Shown: positions 35,148 through 47,209 of the stretch, piece by piece | Numbering within the stretch: the stretch's first letter is position 1 | Layout of the letters: each line of letters starts with the position of its first letter | Assembly: GCA_914767715.1 (NCBI GenBank) | Contig: OU612069.1 | Coordinates: forward strand, 992,001-1,056,000 | DNA: 64,000 nt | Direction of reading: 5' to 3' | Source of the DNA: Membranipora membranacea | Taxonomy: Eukaryota > Bryozoa > Gymnolaemata > Cheilostomatida > Membraniporidae | Notes under the pieces: generated by a model | Seen by the model: the letters and a program-made list of their open reading frames with translations, nothing else | The model's database searches: none | Told to the model about the DNA's origin: nothing | Made by a program: the position numbers and the translations under genes

Positions 35148-37303
35148 CTAGAGATAGACAAAATACACGGGTGAGAGACATCGCCATGACAGATATGAAA
35201 AGATGACATGATAGAAAAACATATAGGCCTAGGCCCTACCAATATAAACAGATCGAGCGTAAACTCGCAACCACAATCACACAATCATCTTGGTTTTGGT
35301 TTACTTCGCTGATTACATATCCAATTTTTGTTTTTCTTGTTGTTTTTCTTGGTGCTGTTTTTGTTGGTGATTTGATACTATCTAATAATACTGATAGCCT
35401 ATATTATATGTGTGTTCAGTTGTTGCCACATATTTCAGCTCTAATTAATGTTTGATATGCTCAGTTCTCTTCTTGGACCAAGAGTCCCCGAGCTGAGCTA
35501 TTTACTTGCTTATAGTACTTCTGGGCGGAGTATTTAATCAATCATCATTGATTGAAGCAATGATTGATCATCAATCAAGGAGTGGACTACTACTACACTA
35601 CAATTAACTATGGGACTGATATTACTCCTAGTGATGCATCACACATGAAATTAACATACCTACCTGAGATGATGGTCAATATCATCTGTGTGACAGACAG
35701 ATAGTAGAAGAGAGATAATAGAAGAGAGAGATGAAAGAGTCACTTAAGGTTTTTTTTCTCATTCTGTCTTTTTTGTTTCCAATTTATAAAGATGATTACA
35801 CGACTCGCTGCTTCTGAGGTAAATTTATCTGATTGGATACTTGATTAAAAGAGCAATTTTCATTGGCCCAGTAGCTATACTTACAATAGAGTCGAGGTCG
35901 GACAACTCGTAATCAATCCTTCAGGGAGGGTGATTTCGCTTGTTTCATCAGGTCTCATGTCAGATAGCCTTCTGCTCCTTCTTTTACAATGTGAAATATT
36001 CCCCTATATGTGAGGAGTCTATGTATTAGGCATCAGATTACCCTCCATGTCTCAAAACTGCCTCACAACGTCCTCAGACGTCTCAAGACTGTCCTAGGAC
36101 AATTCAAGACTACCTCAAAACGTCCCATGACTGACAACATCCGAATCTCTTAACCTTCACATTTACCTTCAACTAGATCCCAGGCGCTCACTGTCATCGG
36201 GCGCGAATCAGTGGCATATATTAGCAGTCACGGACCACGGATATCCGTCAATCAAAATCCTTGATTACGTTGTGCAAGCTAAGCTGAATAGCTCAGTGTG
36301 TAGAGTGTCTGCCTAGTAATCACTGTTTATTATGAATGTCGTGGGTTCGAATCGCAACATCGTCAGACTCTTTTCAAATGGGTGCTTTATAACTGGAGCA
36401 TTTTTACTTTTCCCAAGGGGGGATGTCTTATAAGTGAGGAATTACGGTACATACAGAGTTTGACTTTCGACCTTGAGCTGGACAAGCCGATCAAAAGCCC
36501 GGTGTATTGACACACCCACACCCTCCCCGCCACGCCTACGCCTGCGCCCGATCATTATGCTCATCTCTAAAAATACAGTGAGTGAAATTTTTTAGAATAT
36601 ACGCCCCTGGCGCGAATGGATATGTATGCCTTCTTACGTCCAGCTTGGTTGTTTCGTACATGTGACGAGATGCTACTTGAGGTAGAAACATTCCCGAAAA
36701 GAAAGAGGAGAAAAAGATGAGTCCTGCAATCCAACTGTGGATATCAGCTTTGTTTCGATGGTATCCGGAACAGAGGTCTTTGACAGGTAAAATTCTGCTC
36801 TCGCATGCGACTGTAAAAGCTGTATTCCCATGGGTTCATGTTGTGATGCCATGTGACAACCTTTCCTCTGGTATGCACATTATTATTGCCTATTTGATCT
36901 CTTTATAAAATCTGAACAGCAGACTCTCCCATAGACATTCAAAGATATATTTGTCAACCACTAAATGAGTATTTATGCTTTGAAGCAGACGAATTTTGAT
37001 GTTGTATTCGATCTAATGTGATGGATGGGTCATAGGTATCTTCTTGCCACCAAATTGACAGCATTTATTAATTTTTTTAAAAGTCACATTATATTTGTGG
37101 TCCATTTGAGCAGCAATCTTTCATTCCATAATTTGCAAACATACAAGTATGCATCAGAATTTGAGGTGATTTGTTTTGAGCAGCAATCGGTTATGCAATA
37201 ATGATATCTGTAATAACTATCAAGCAACGCAACTGGTCATAAAAATAAGACACATTGTTCACTTAGATTTATATGATGCCCAGCTCATGATGAATGTGCT
37301 CTC
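35148..37303. other. Intergenic region containing a tRNA-like repeat
   Basis: The higher-coordinate side of the ZDHHC24-like gene should hold its promoter, but no core motif stands out. A small palindrome of ATCAATCATC-type sequence lies at 35534-35582. A locally GC- and CpG-richer patch at about 36490-36620 precedes a short open stretch on the plus strand starting at 36718 and meeting a GTAAAA donor; I do not recognise its product and do not call it a gene. Confidence 0.35.
36283..36360 (+). repeat. tRNA-like sequence (SINE head or tRNA pseudogene)
   Basis: GCTGAATAGCTCAGTGTGTA gives an A box and GTGGGTTCGAATCGCAAC a B box, spaced as in a tRNA gene. The middle does not form a clear anticodon stem and the acceptor ends do not pair well, so a degenerate SINE head is more likely. 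Confidence 0.55.
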
Positions 37304-39505
37304 TTAGTTACATGGACAGTCCAGCTCTGTCTCCCACACAGAGTTTCTGTTTTCTCCTCCACAGATCTGTTTATTGTTACCAGGACATCTACAGTTACAC
37401 TCACTATCACTTGTAGCTTCTCCGTAGAAGTCATAGTTGTTCCCACAGTAGCACTGGTCAAATGACTGAACTCCAGCGTACTTATATCCTGTAAGAAAAG
37501 TTTAAAAGTACTTGAGGCGAGTAAGGTATTTATTTTTATTGATCATAACATGATTTGGTGTGTGCAGTCCCTGCAATATCGTTTTGATTTGTGATGTTGA
37601 CAACGTCAGAGTTGGTTTGTCGTTAAAAATGACTTAACAACAACTTGGTAGCCTAATGTTGAATTAACTAAAAGAAACGCAAACAGGCTGGGTGAAGCAA
37701 ACTAAATGCCATTCAAATCTATTGTTGTATGATGGTTTAAAGATATTTGATTGTTGAGTTTAAACTAACCTCTTTCCTTGCAGGTGGATGTACATGTCTC
37801 TATGGTAGCTGTTGAGTTGGGAGACATAAGATAGAAGTTCTTCATGGCGTGGTTATTTGTGTCTCTGTAACAACCTGTCAAGAAAATCAAGTTTTGTTAG
37901 CTATTTTTCAATGGGCAGTTTTGTGGAATTAGCAGTCACACTTGGTCATGATAGCATCTAATCACCAGGCAAATTCGTAATGTTTCCATATATCGATTTG
38001 ACAACAGTATTAAGCTTGATCGATCTATGGGAATAGCATTTAAGTCCATTTCTGCTTGTACCTACATTTTTGATGCAAAAATAAATACTGTTTTGAATCT
38101 AACAAATCCGATTAGGCGTGACTGAATGGTTAGCGCCTTGCACACAATGCCTTCAAAGGGTATTAGCGTGGGAGACCCGGGTTCAAGTCCCGGCTGCGGC
38201 AGATGTTTGTCATGATTTTTTTATCATTGAAATCTTTAGCATTCATAATTCAAAATCGTAGTGGACCACTCATTTGAGGCATTGAACCATAGTGAATGAG
38301 GCGTCAATGATGAAATTGCAGTTAACAGTCAAAGTCAAGAACGAAAATCAAAATATGTATAGGTCAATTCAGCCAATTTCCCTTGTTCAAAGAAATTTAA
38401 AAGTTTAATAATTATAGTTATGTTTAGGTTGTAATGTACTGTGAGCCTACCTTTATATCCAGTGTCATAGACAGAGTTCTTCCAGGAACCACCACACTTT
38501 TGGCTGATATCACCAGTACAGTTCCTGTAACACTGACTGTGTGGCACGCTGCCGTATTTATCAAATGAGTTACCACAGAAACATTGAATAGCCCATTGAA
38601 GTCCTGCATACTGAAATCCTACAGCAATATGGAAACAACATTTACAAACAGGAAAATACAATTTAAAGATGCCTATAGTTCATACTGCATTGAATTCAAG
38701 GGGTATTGCTGCCAGGTGTGACCACATTTCTGTTACACATTTCTGGCTACAAACAATTGAATTAAATTAATAATAAATATAATACATGAAAAATTAATCA
38801 AATTGAAATATGAAGCCAAGATAATATAAAAAACAAAGCCGTCGGGCGAGGGGCAAAAGTCTGGGGGGGCTCAGACTAGTATGAAAGTAACTTGGAGCTT
38901 GTACAAAGATTGGTACAAATATTGCTTACCAATAGCAAGACCTTGATAAGGGGAATCATTTAGATTCGTCTGAAGGAAGTAAAAAAAAAGTTGAATGACG
39001 ATACCCATCTAGTACTGCACATGCACAGCTTCGTACCTTCAGATCGACATGTCTTTATGCAGCTCTGTATTGTGTTTGTCGAATAAAATGTTAAGAATTT
39101 GCCAGTCATGGCTCGTACTTCTTGGTCCTTCCAACATCCATGATACTTACCGCTGCTAATATCTAAAACGATGACACATGATTATTACATCTCTGTCCTT
39201 TTTGTTCCTAATTAGACAGCTGAATTTTTCATCAAAGAACTATCGAAAAATCATAGCCACTAAGTTCATTCCTAGCAAAGCTATAATGATCAAGTTTGAC
39301 TCGCTGACTTCAAACAACTCAAAGGAAAAACAACATGACATGAACAAAAAACCAAAAAAGAGTTTAACATGGAAGAAAAAACACAAAAAGAACAGGAAAA
39401 TGAAAATAAGGCTTAAATATAATATAATATGAAAGTGATCAGAAATCCTAATTACTTACCGATGATTGAGATCAGTACAATGACTTGGAAAATTTTAGAT
39501 ATCAT
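37304..39505 (-). CDS. Secreted protein with two WSC domains (5 exons, 209 aa)
   Basis: Exons, in transcript order, are 39505-39460, 39162-39037, 38618-38451, 37874-37770 and 37488-37304; every junction is phase 1. Exon 1 is a signal peptide (MISKIFQVIVLISII). Each WSC domain is split over two exons. The first (about 22-110) has YHGCWKD, CIKTCRSEGFQYAGLQ, CFCGNSFDKYG and KCGGSWKNSVYDTG. The second (about 114-204) has GCYRDTNN, CTSTCKERGYKYAGVQ, CYCGNNYDFYG and ICGGENRNSVWET. WSC domains are small cysteine-rich, putatively carbohydrate-binding modules. There is no membrane anchor after the second domain (it ends DCPCN), so the product should be secreted. The uniform phase 1 junctions would allow domain duplication by exon-pair copying. 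A TATA box lies about 100 bp upstream. Confidence 0.92.
38115..38201 (+). repeat. tRNA-like sequence with long variable region, inside a WSC intron
   Basis: The 87-nt segment has GACTGAATGGTTAGCGCC at the A-box position and CCCGGGTTCAAGTCCCGG at the B box, with a perfect 5-bp T stem. Its length and D-arm resemble Ser/Leu-type tRNAs, but the acceptor ends pair poorly and no clean anticodon stem is present. A tRNA-derived SINE or pseudogene is the best reading. Confidence 0.6.
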
Positions 39506-39605
39506 CTTTACTTCAGTTAGTTTGACAAAGGAAATTATATCTGCTCATAAATAAACTTCTTACAAACTCCTCTGATAATGATATAAAACTTTTATAATTT
39601 CTTCC

Positions 39606-39612
39606 TTATATA
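39606..39612 (-). promoter_or_regulatory. TATA box of the WSC gene
   Basis: On the minus strand GTATATAAGG lies about 100 bp before the start codon at 39505, leaving a short 5' untranslated region. No competing TATA match is closer. Confidence 0.55.
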
Positions 39613-42600
39613 CTCAAACCTTGCCCCAAAGTTCCTCATAAGACTGCGTTGGTTGAATTAAATCATGTGACCGCCTCATTATTCATACAGTTATAGGTTT
39701 TATTGAGGAAAGGTACGATGGTGCCCCGGATCCTCGCCTCATTAACTTCACCATGGCTGTAAGCCAGGTTTTATTTCCTGTGATATTTTCTATTTACTGT
39801 TATCTTAAGAGAGTAAGTTCTAGCTTGCGCCCATAATATTACATTCAATGTCAATAAAGGGAGGACTAGATTCCTCTAAGGGTCTGATGATCTAAAGTTA
39901 TATGTCAACTTTAAATTGGACCACAGGGTTAAGATAGTAGCTGGAAATCGTATTGCTGATGATGTCAAGAACTTGATTAGGTGCTGTGCCACCAACGAGT
40001 GCTTTTACAGCATATATTGAGCTGAAACCAACCGTACAATACTTCAAGACACATCTTCGAATAGCAATAAGTGGCTTAAATTAAGTACCAAAATAAATTA
40101 CAATACATCACAAGCAAAAAAAAATGCTATTGCCATTTTATGCTTATATCTTCCTTTGAAATTGGTAAGCAAAGGGTTAAGTGAAGATTGTGCCTGCATA
40201 ATTTATAATGTATGCTAATAATCATCAAATTCAATGTGTTCGATAAAAATATTTTGTATTGTTAAACTTTTGAAGACGATAGGCCATTACCTTATAAGGT
40301 GCATGATTGATGTCTTCTATTAATGCATACTATAGCTCTGTATTCATTTCTTCATTACCGGATTCTAGATATTTGTATTACTAGGCGATAAAATCAGCTC
40401 ATGAGATTTCTGATTTTGAAGAATATAGGACAATCAATCAATGTTTGTTGGATTAATAAGATAGCTACGATCCGGTGAAGTGAATGATACTATCTACCAT
40501 CTATAAAATGATTAACATCAAAATTAATGGAGCGATAATATGACACATATCTACTGACGTAATTAAAAGATGAACTTTATGAGAGGGTTTGGACTGAACA
40601 AGGAATAAATTAAACACTAGTTGATTTATCATCACACTCATTTCCTCATTCAAAACTGTTGACCTAAAAATAAACCTAAACAGGACATGATACCACACAA
40701 AGCATGGACATTATGGCACCAAGGTAATTAATTTTGGGTTCTGTAAGAACTTTGTGTATTAGCAGTCATTGATTTTCAGTTCACAATTCAGGATATGTGC
40801 TAACTCCGATCATTCTCTCATTTCGAAAGTTGCAAAATATGGTTTTCCATTTTTATATTGACTTCATTCATTTCACTGACCAATGCTGCTGATTTAAAAT
40901 TCAAAAAGGGATAAAATTAGCAGCTCATTGTTATATAACATTAAATAGATATATAAGAGAGCACATCATATATATCGAAGTGAACAACTTGCTGTACGAC
41001 TTTGTCTAATCGCTCTGCTTCTTGATAGTTAGATGAATTATTGTTATTGCGTAATCAATATTGTCAACTTTGAGATGCAATTTAATGTTTGCCAATACCT
41101 TAATTGAAAGATTGCTGCTAAAACGAACAACAATTATAATATATTATTTCCCAGAATTTAATAAAAGCTGTCAGTTTGGTGGCAAAAAATATCTATAACC
41201 GAATCATCACATCAGACAAATCTGCTTCGAAAGATAGGCACTCATCTAGTAATTGATAAAACAATCTTTGTGTGTCTCTGAGAGAGACTGCTGTACTATT
41301 TTATACAGCGTTTTTCAGCATATTCAGCAAAGAAACCAAATAACAGCCGGAATAACAGATCATTTTGTTGCAAAAAAGTTGTTCATCTACATATACAACA
41401 TAGGCTGTGCTGTAATGTCTTATTAGTTGTGAGTATTTGAATGTCTGGAAATACTTAAAACACAATACATTAAATTATTGGCCACGATCAATGCACACTA
41501 GTCATCACAATATAGTGTTTGAAGATTCGAGCAGATTGTCAGATGGCCATCCTAAGGATTTTGGTATCATATATTTTCTCACCCTTCGAAACACCAATTC
41601 AACTGAGCAGGGAGGCCAGCAGCGTAGCAAGTGGGCAGACAAGGAGCTGTGAAACTGTTGGAAAAGCAGCTAAAACTAGTTCGTCATTTGATAACCAGAG
41701 TGTAGCCAACACTGATTCTATTATCTATCATAATCTTATGAATAAGATTCCTATCAAATGCTACCAGGTGTTGTATTGAAGATGCCAAACAATGATATCT
41801 CGTCAATTTCAATGATTTCTCAAATGTATACTGGGATAAATAGAGAGCATAATAACCTGATATTATCATATCAATTCATTATATACTGCGTGTTGTATAG
41901 ATGTTCTGGTTGGTTCGAGCTAGTGAGAAAACTATCACGGCATCATCTTTCTCTACGATATATACTTGTTATGATAATGAGTATGAGTTTTCTAGGTAGT
42001 ACAATGTGGCTGTTCCCGGGCAACATAGAATGACGCTCTGTTGTGCATGATGATGCCTTTATCAATAGTAGGTTTTATCTACTAGCTTTTGCTTTTCAAT
42101 TTGGACAATAATGAGTGTTTTGATCCCGTGGATGATATGATCTTAAGTAATAGCTGAGCAATAAGGTCTGCACTCAGCCTTGAGAGGTACCCATGGTCAC
42201 GTTATGGAATGAATGAGCAACTTTATACTACTTGATCAGTAAGCGGTATCGTATTGATGATTATTTTATTTTGTCTATACTTGATGTTTAAACCTCGCTG
42301 TGACTCACTTTCATATTTAGGATCGATTCAAATCACATCAAATTCCTTCAACAAAGTACATCTATAAGCTAGGTTTTGTTTGTTGCACACTTTTATTGAA
42401 TAAGATGGTTATATTGTTTTGTGACGTTGCTTTGTGTAAGTCACAAGGGCCATAGCCCATAAAATTCAGATAGTCAAAATTGATAGAACCGAACGACAGG
42501 ACACATACTTAACTTGGTCTATGAAAGACCCGATCACCACAGTATACTTAAAAGTCAGCTTAGAGGTCAACATATCAAATGAAACTCTTAAGATAACATC

Positions 42601-44955
42601 AGATGTCGGATGATTTCCCATACCTATTGCAATTTAACACACACTAATTCTGTGAGTCGTCACATTGTTTATGGCAAGTCTGAATGCAGTGTTTGTTTAC
42701 TCTTATCATTATTACTCTAGCTCATTATCATGTCCTACCACAAAAACTTTTTTTTCTTTATTCAAGCCACAGTCTCCTCTTGCAAGACCCTCCTTTTTGC
42801 TTTGGAATGCATTTTACTTCATTTTTGTGCAGGGGCAGCTTTTTGGAGGATCACGCTTGTATTTGTATCTAAGTTTAATTAATTGGTTTTTAATTAACTG
42901 GTTTTCTTTTTGGCTGACGGTTTCAGGATAAGCTTTGCTAACCATCCACAAAAGAAGACTTCCTAATTGGGTTTCAAAGACTTGTGCTTTGGGTAGACCA
43001 ATCAAATCTTATTGTTTGTTGGTTTAGGGTTTTTTTCATTGCTTCTTTGCACTAGATTTTATTTAAACACCCTATTTAACAGGCCCCGGCAGGTGGCTTG
43101 TTTGAGTAGTGATCCTATGCCTTTGATTGGCTACTCTTTTTATCAAAGAGGCAGAGTGGGATCTTAATACTGCGTGCAAGCACACAGTAGACATTTGTAT
43201 TTATTGTCCTGACCCAACAGACCTTTGGAGTTTCACAGTTTATTACCTCTCTCTTTTTGGAACATATCAGAAGAAAACTGTAACAGGTCATGCATCGAGG
43301 CATCAGTTACTCTGTTAAGTTAAGTCCTTTCTTCTGTTGCTTATATTTATCTACTAAGAGATAGGAAGTATGCGTGAACTGTTGATAATGCTAAGCCACT
43401 GTGATTTATATGGTCTTTTTTTGTCATAGAGATTTTGGTTTGGCAATTTCAAGTACAATTTGTGATTATTGCTTCAAGATTTTTTTTTCTGATTTCTTAC
43501 AGTACATTTAGAGATTTTAGAAATCAGGATATGTATTATTCTGAACAGCCTAGTAGCCTAGCCTATATCAGTGTGAATTGTAGAAGGAATGCTCTTAGAT
43601 TGAAACTTTGAGAATGTGCAGGTAGAGAGTGACTGCTTGATAGGCATAGGTTTACATGATAAACTTCAAATCTGCGGATAATTCATGTTCATAATTCATT
43701 TTGCTCAGTGAACCAGTGACGGAGCAAAACCTTGATATCAAATCATTCCAGCGTGATTTGATTTGAATCTCATTCTGATCAGATCAAATGACAGTGTTTG
43801 TTACCTTTCTTATGTTACTCCAGTTACTTGTATTATTATACAGCTCATCTTTAGATTTTTTATTCGTATGACCACCTCAGATACCCCTTTTAAAGAATTA
43901 TTCGTGCCAAGCGAATTTGTTGGCCAAATAGGGCATTTGAGAGATTTATTTTCCAAATGGTCACCCTGATATAGTGAGACTTGAGTCTTGGTCTAGGATG
44001 TGTTCTTTCGTAAATGTCCTTTTAGCGTATGCTGTCCAGATTCAGACTTGGTTTATTGCTTGATTGTTGTCCTATGCCTATGAGGTTCTTTTCAACAATT
44101 CTTGTGATGCACAGTGAGTAATACAGTTAGCTCAGTGAGTAATACAGTCAGCATTATATAATGAGATCTTATGATCAACCAATTCCTTATGCATTTATAT
44201 TGACTTCATCATTACAAGTTTCCTCTAATAAAAACTCAAGACAAGATTAATGTGTTTTGTTTTGTGGAGATTTTGTCTTGAGGTTCCACTGATAACCTTA
44301 ACTATTCACTACTCACTGATTTTGCTGTTGATCCAGTGTCTACATTTCGCTTTTTTGTGGGCGATGACAGTCAGGGGTGGCTGTATCAGTGCTTGGTGTG
44401 ACTGCACTACATCCAACCTTACACTTTTATCTGTCACTAGACAATGAATTATTTATCATTTCCTAACTTTCCATGAGAGATAACATTGATAATTCAACAG
44501 AAGACCAGTAATAATATTCTACAGATTTTTCAAAAGAAACGCCTGGACCAGTTTAAAATTAGATAATTAATGATAATTTAGCAGGAAAGGGAGAAGAAAG
44601 GAAAAAACTAAAAGAAATTTATAATTGCTGTCCACCATGTGCAAGATTTATAAATAAATATATATATATATATATATCATATAAATTGCATCGATTAACA
44701 AGTATGTGAAAAATATTATTAATTAATAGTTGGTGCAGGTTGTTGGAGCTTACTTGTGACGAAAGGATATGTTCAATGATTGCTCTGTTGACTGTGTACA
44801 TCTCGGTTTATTCTAATTTGAGACATTTTGTTGCTGGCAGTGTTGCGTCAAATTGTTATTATGTGTTTTTATTGAGGTTTTCATATATAGAAGTTTGTTA
44901 TAAACGAACGAAAATAACAATTTATTGACTTAATAAACAAACAAAATACAAAAAA
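39613..44955. other. Gene-poor 5.3 kb region
   Basis: I find no supported exon. Open stretches at 41519-42033 and 42665-43005 lack recognisable domains and any consistent splice structure. A (TA)n microsatellite lies at about 44658-44677. Confidence 0.4.
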
Positions 44956-45010
44956 ACTAGAACCGGCGTGGCTATATTCACAAGTGAATATAAAGTCATA
45001 TAACCTAACC
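44956..45010 (+). repeat. Repeat motif marking the edge of the OB-like gene units (copy 1)
   Basis: A ~55-bp stretch ending in GTGAATATAAAGTCAT and an ACCTAA-type tail recurs at 49503-49565, 51188-51245 and 54998-55050. At three of the four places it lies 180-480 bp beyond the 3' end of an OB-like gene copy. It may be the end of a transposable or duplicated unit. Confidence 0.6.
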
Positions 45011-45333
45011 CAAAACACAAACAATTATCATTAGAATCTAAAAAATATTTTTAGTGAGATATGCCAAATGAATCTAGTTTTAATTGCATCATTATCAATA
45101 CTGGTCTCATTAACTAGTAGCATTTTATAAATTGTAACTACCCTAAAGTTGGTGACATCATACCTGTGAAGTTCAGTTGCTAGATGTTGTGCACTGCCTA
45201 TGATCATTTTTATATCATAATATCATATTAAAATCAGGCCGCTAGATAACCCAATATATCAATACTGCCAGTTGCTTTTTGTATGTGTTGATAATTTATT
45301 TGGACAGAAAGAATGATGTTGTCGTTGGTGTTG

Positions 45334-47005
45334 TCATGCGTCAGGGGACGAAAAGATCTTTACAACGTCAACAATTTCAATCCCTGCTATATTAGAGTAT
45401 GTCAATTGAATTGGTAGGGCCTGGTAAACGGAGTCCTCTGAAACTGAAGCACAGAGTGACGAAGGGATTGTTGATTTACGAAGTTTCAGAGGCACTCCGT
45501 TATTATCTTCTAGTGTTATTGTTTCTGAGTCTTCTGCCAGGACTCCTACCAATTCTGTGGATATCTCTGTTTTTGGGTTACCCATCTAAAAAAACAGCAA
45601 TAGCATATGATAGAAGGTATAAGAAAAACCAAACAATCCACTCTAAACTAATTGTCACATTGTATATTATATCAGTATTAAATACGAGGCGAGATGATGG
45701 CAAATTAATGGAAAATGGCAAACAAACAAAGTAATTTAGAGTACGTAATGAAAGAATTTTTAGGTTATTAGCAATGGGCTTATTTACCTTTATCTCATAG
45801 CAGTTATTAATGTGTAGGATGTAGCAGCTATGAAATTTGTTAAATCTCTGTGCTACATCCCATACCTCCACGGGCTGCCCGATTGTGATGGCAGTGTTGG
45901 CTGCGTTCCTCCAGAGGTTGATTATAATCTGCCGATCACATGATGAAATATAAGCAGTTCTCACTTACCCCATAAAGCCCAGATCTTTTATTGGCTCTAG
46001 CTAGAAAAAGAAGTTAATGTATGTATAATAATAAAATTCAACAGGAGTATAGTATCGCACCATTTTATGAATTGCTGGAGAATTAGGATATGCTGTAATC
46101 ATTTATCATAACTGGAATAAATAAAACATCTGGATATTGTATTTTAGAGATTATTGCTACATACCACTAGATACATACATGCTACATTACTGATAATCTT
46201 TAAATGATGTCTATGTTTTAACTTACTCCGGTTATTAACCCCTTTACTGAGACAAGCTTCTGTGTTGGTTGGACCGGCCACGTGGTGATAAATGGAGAAT
46301 ATGGCCGGTAAGGCATCTCCTCGCATTGGGCACTGACCAGCAGATCTTGAATTCTATATGGGAAATAAATTAATCAATTAAATATTTTTGTAGATTTAGA
46401 TCATAAAGGACCTTAGGTACAGCATATTTTTACCAGTTGTGAAATTAATGTTTAAACTGTAGTTATGTTATATTATAATGGAAGATTGATAACAAATATC
46501 ACCACCGGTATCATTGACAGAGTAACTGCAAAAGTATTTGCAAATAACGCACCGCATAATGGATGTTTTTTTGGAGCTCTGTATAAACTGTTTTCAATTA
46601 ACTCAATATCTCTTAAACGGTACGATGATGCCAAATTCATCTCTTTGGTATGAGTAACATATATATAAGTTCCAACATTAGTATCACTAATGCCAATAAT
46701 CTGAAGAATAAAAAAAGTGCAATCAAAACATTTTGAGGCTAAAATATTAACCAAGTTTGTTTACAAGAAATTAGTGTAAGCGGTAAGAATTACAATATGA
46801 TAAGTTGAGCAATTTTAATTATTACAAAGAGTATTAATTGCTTTTGTAAAATAAAAGCTCATTAAAAATGCTAATAACTTTTGAGGCTGCTCACCCTTCT
46901 CATACTTGTATCTTTTTCGGGCTCCGATTCTTCTTTCTTTATACTAAATACCTTTATATAAACCGAAACGAAATCATATCTGGGCATCTTTGCCGGTGTA
47001 GCCAT
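45334..47005 (-). pseudogene. OB-fold-like family, copy 1: nearly intact five-exon gene with one in-frame stop
   Basis: Segments in transcript order are 47005-46895, 46700-46519 (donor uncertain), 46353-46227, 46000-45788 and 45585-45334; phases 0, 2, 0 and 0 close to 295 codons. Exon 1 begins MATPAKMPRYDFVSVYIKVF. Exon 3 holds KLVSVKGLITG, exon 4 holds AYISSC, QIIINLWRNA and GQPVEVWDVA, and exon 5 holds ELVGVLAEDSETITLEDNNG. Alternating beta-rich strands of the V-V-KG-I and VIINLWRNAA-IGQPVEV types look like an OB-fold nucleic-acid-binding module, but I recognise no named family. The frame is maintained except for one TAA in exon 4 (45967-45969), which lies inside a GGGTAAGT sequence. The two other copies confirm the frame because they change mainly at synonymous or conservative positions. 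It could be a young pseudogene or a gene with an alternative splice. Confidence 0.6.
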
Positions 47006-47156
47006 TTTTTTTTTAGTGTTCAGTAGTTGGCGAAATGAAAATATATAATGTCTTTATCTGACAAAACCACCTAAAAATAGTTTAAATTGCTCAGAAGCTT
47101 AACAAAGGCTTATGCACGAGCCGATAACGAAGTCAGGGATTTTACGTTCAACATTG

Positions 47157-47207
47157 TAGTAGTAGAAGTAGTAGTAGTAGTAAAATTAGTAGTAGTAGTA
47201 GTGCTAG
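47157..47207. repeat. (GTA)n trinucleotide microsatellite
   Basis: Imperfect runs of GTA/TAG with a short AAAATT interruption lie about 150 bp upstream of the start of OB-like copy 1. Confidence 0.9.
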
Positions 47208-47209
47208 TA

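Noticed and set aside
36718-36797. Possible first exon (MSPAIQLWISALFRW) ending at a GTAAAA donor in a GC-richer patch
   Set aside because: No downstream in-phase exon was found before the oppositely oriented WSC gene, and the product is not recognised.
41437-42033. Three overlapping or adjacent open frames that might form one broken gene
   Set aside because: No recognisable domain, no clear splice sites, and the frames do not join through a single obvious indel.
42665-43005. Hydrophobic open frames on both strands
   Set aside because: They are in T/A-rich sequence that naturally encodes hydrophobic residues; no domain or splice support.
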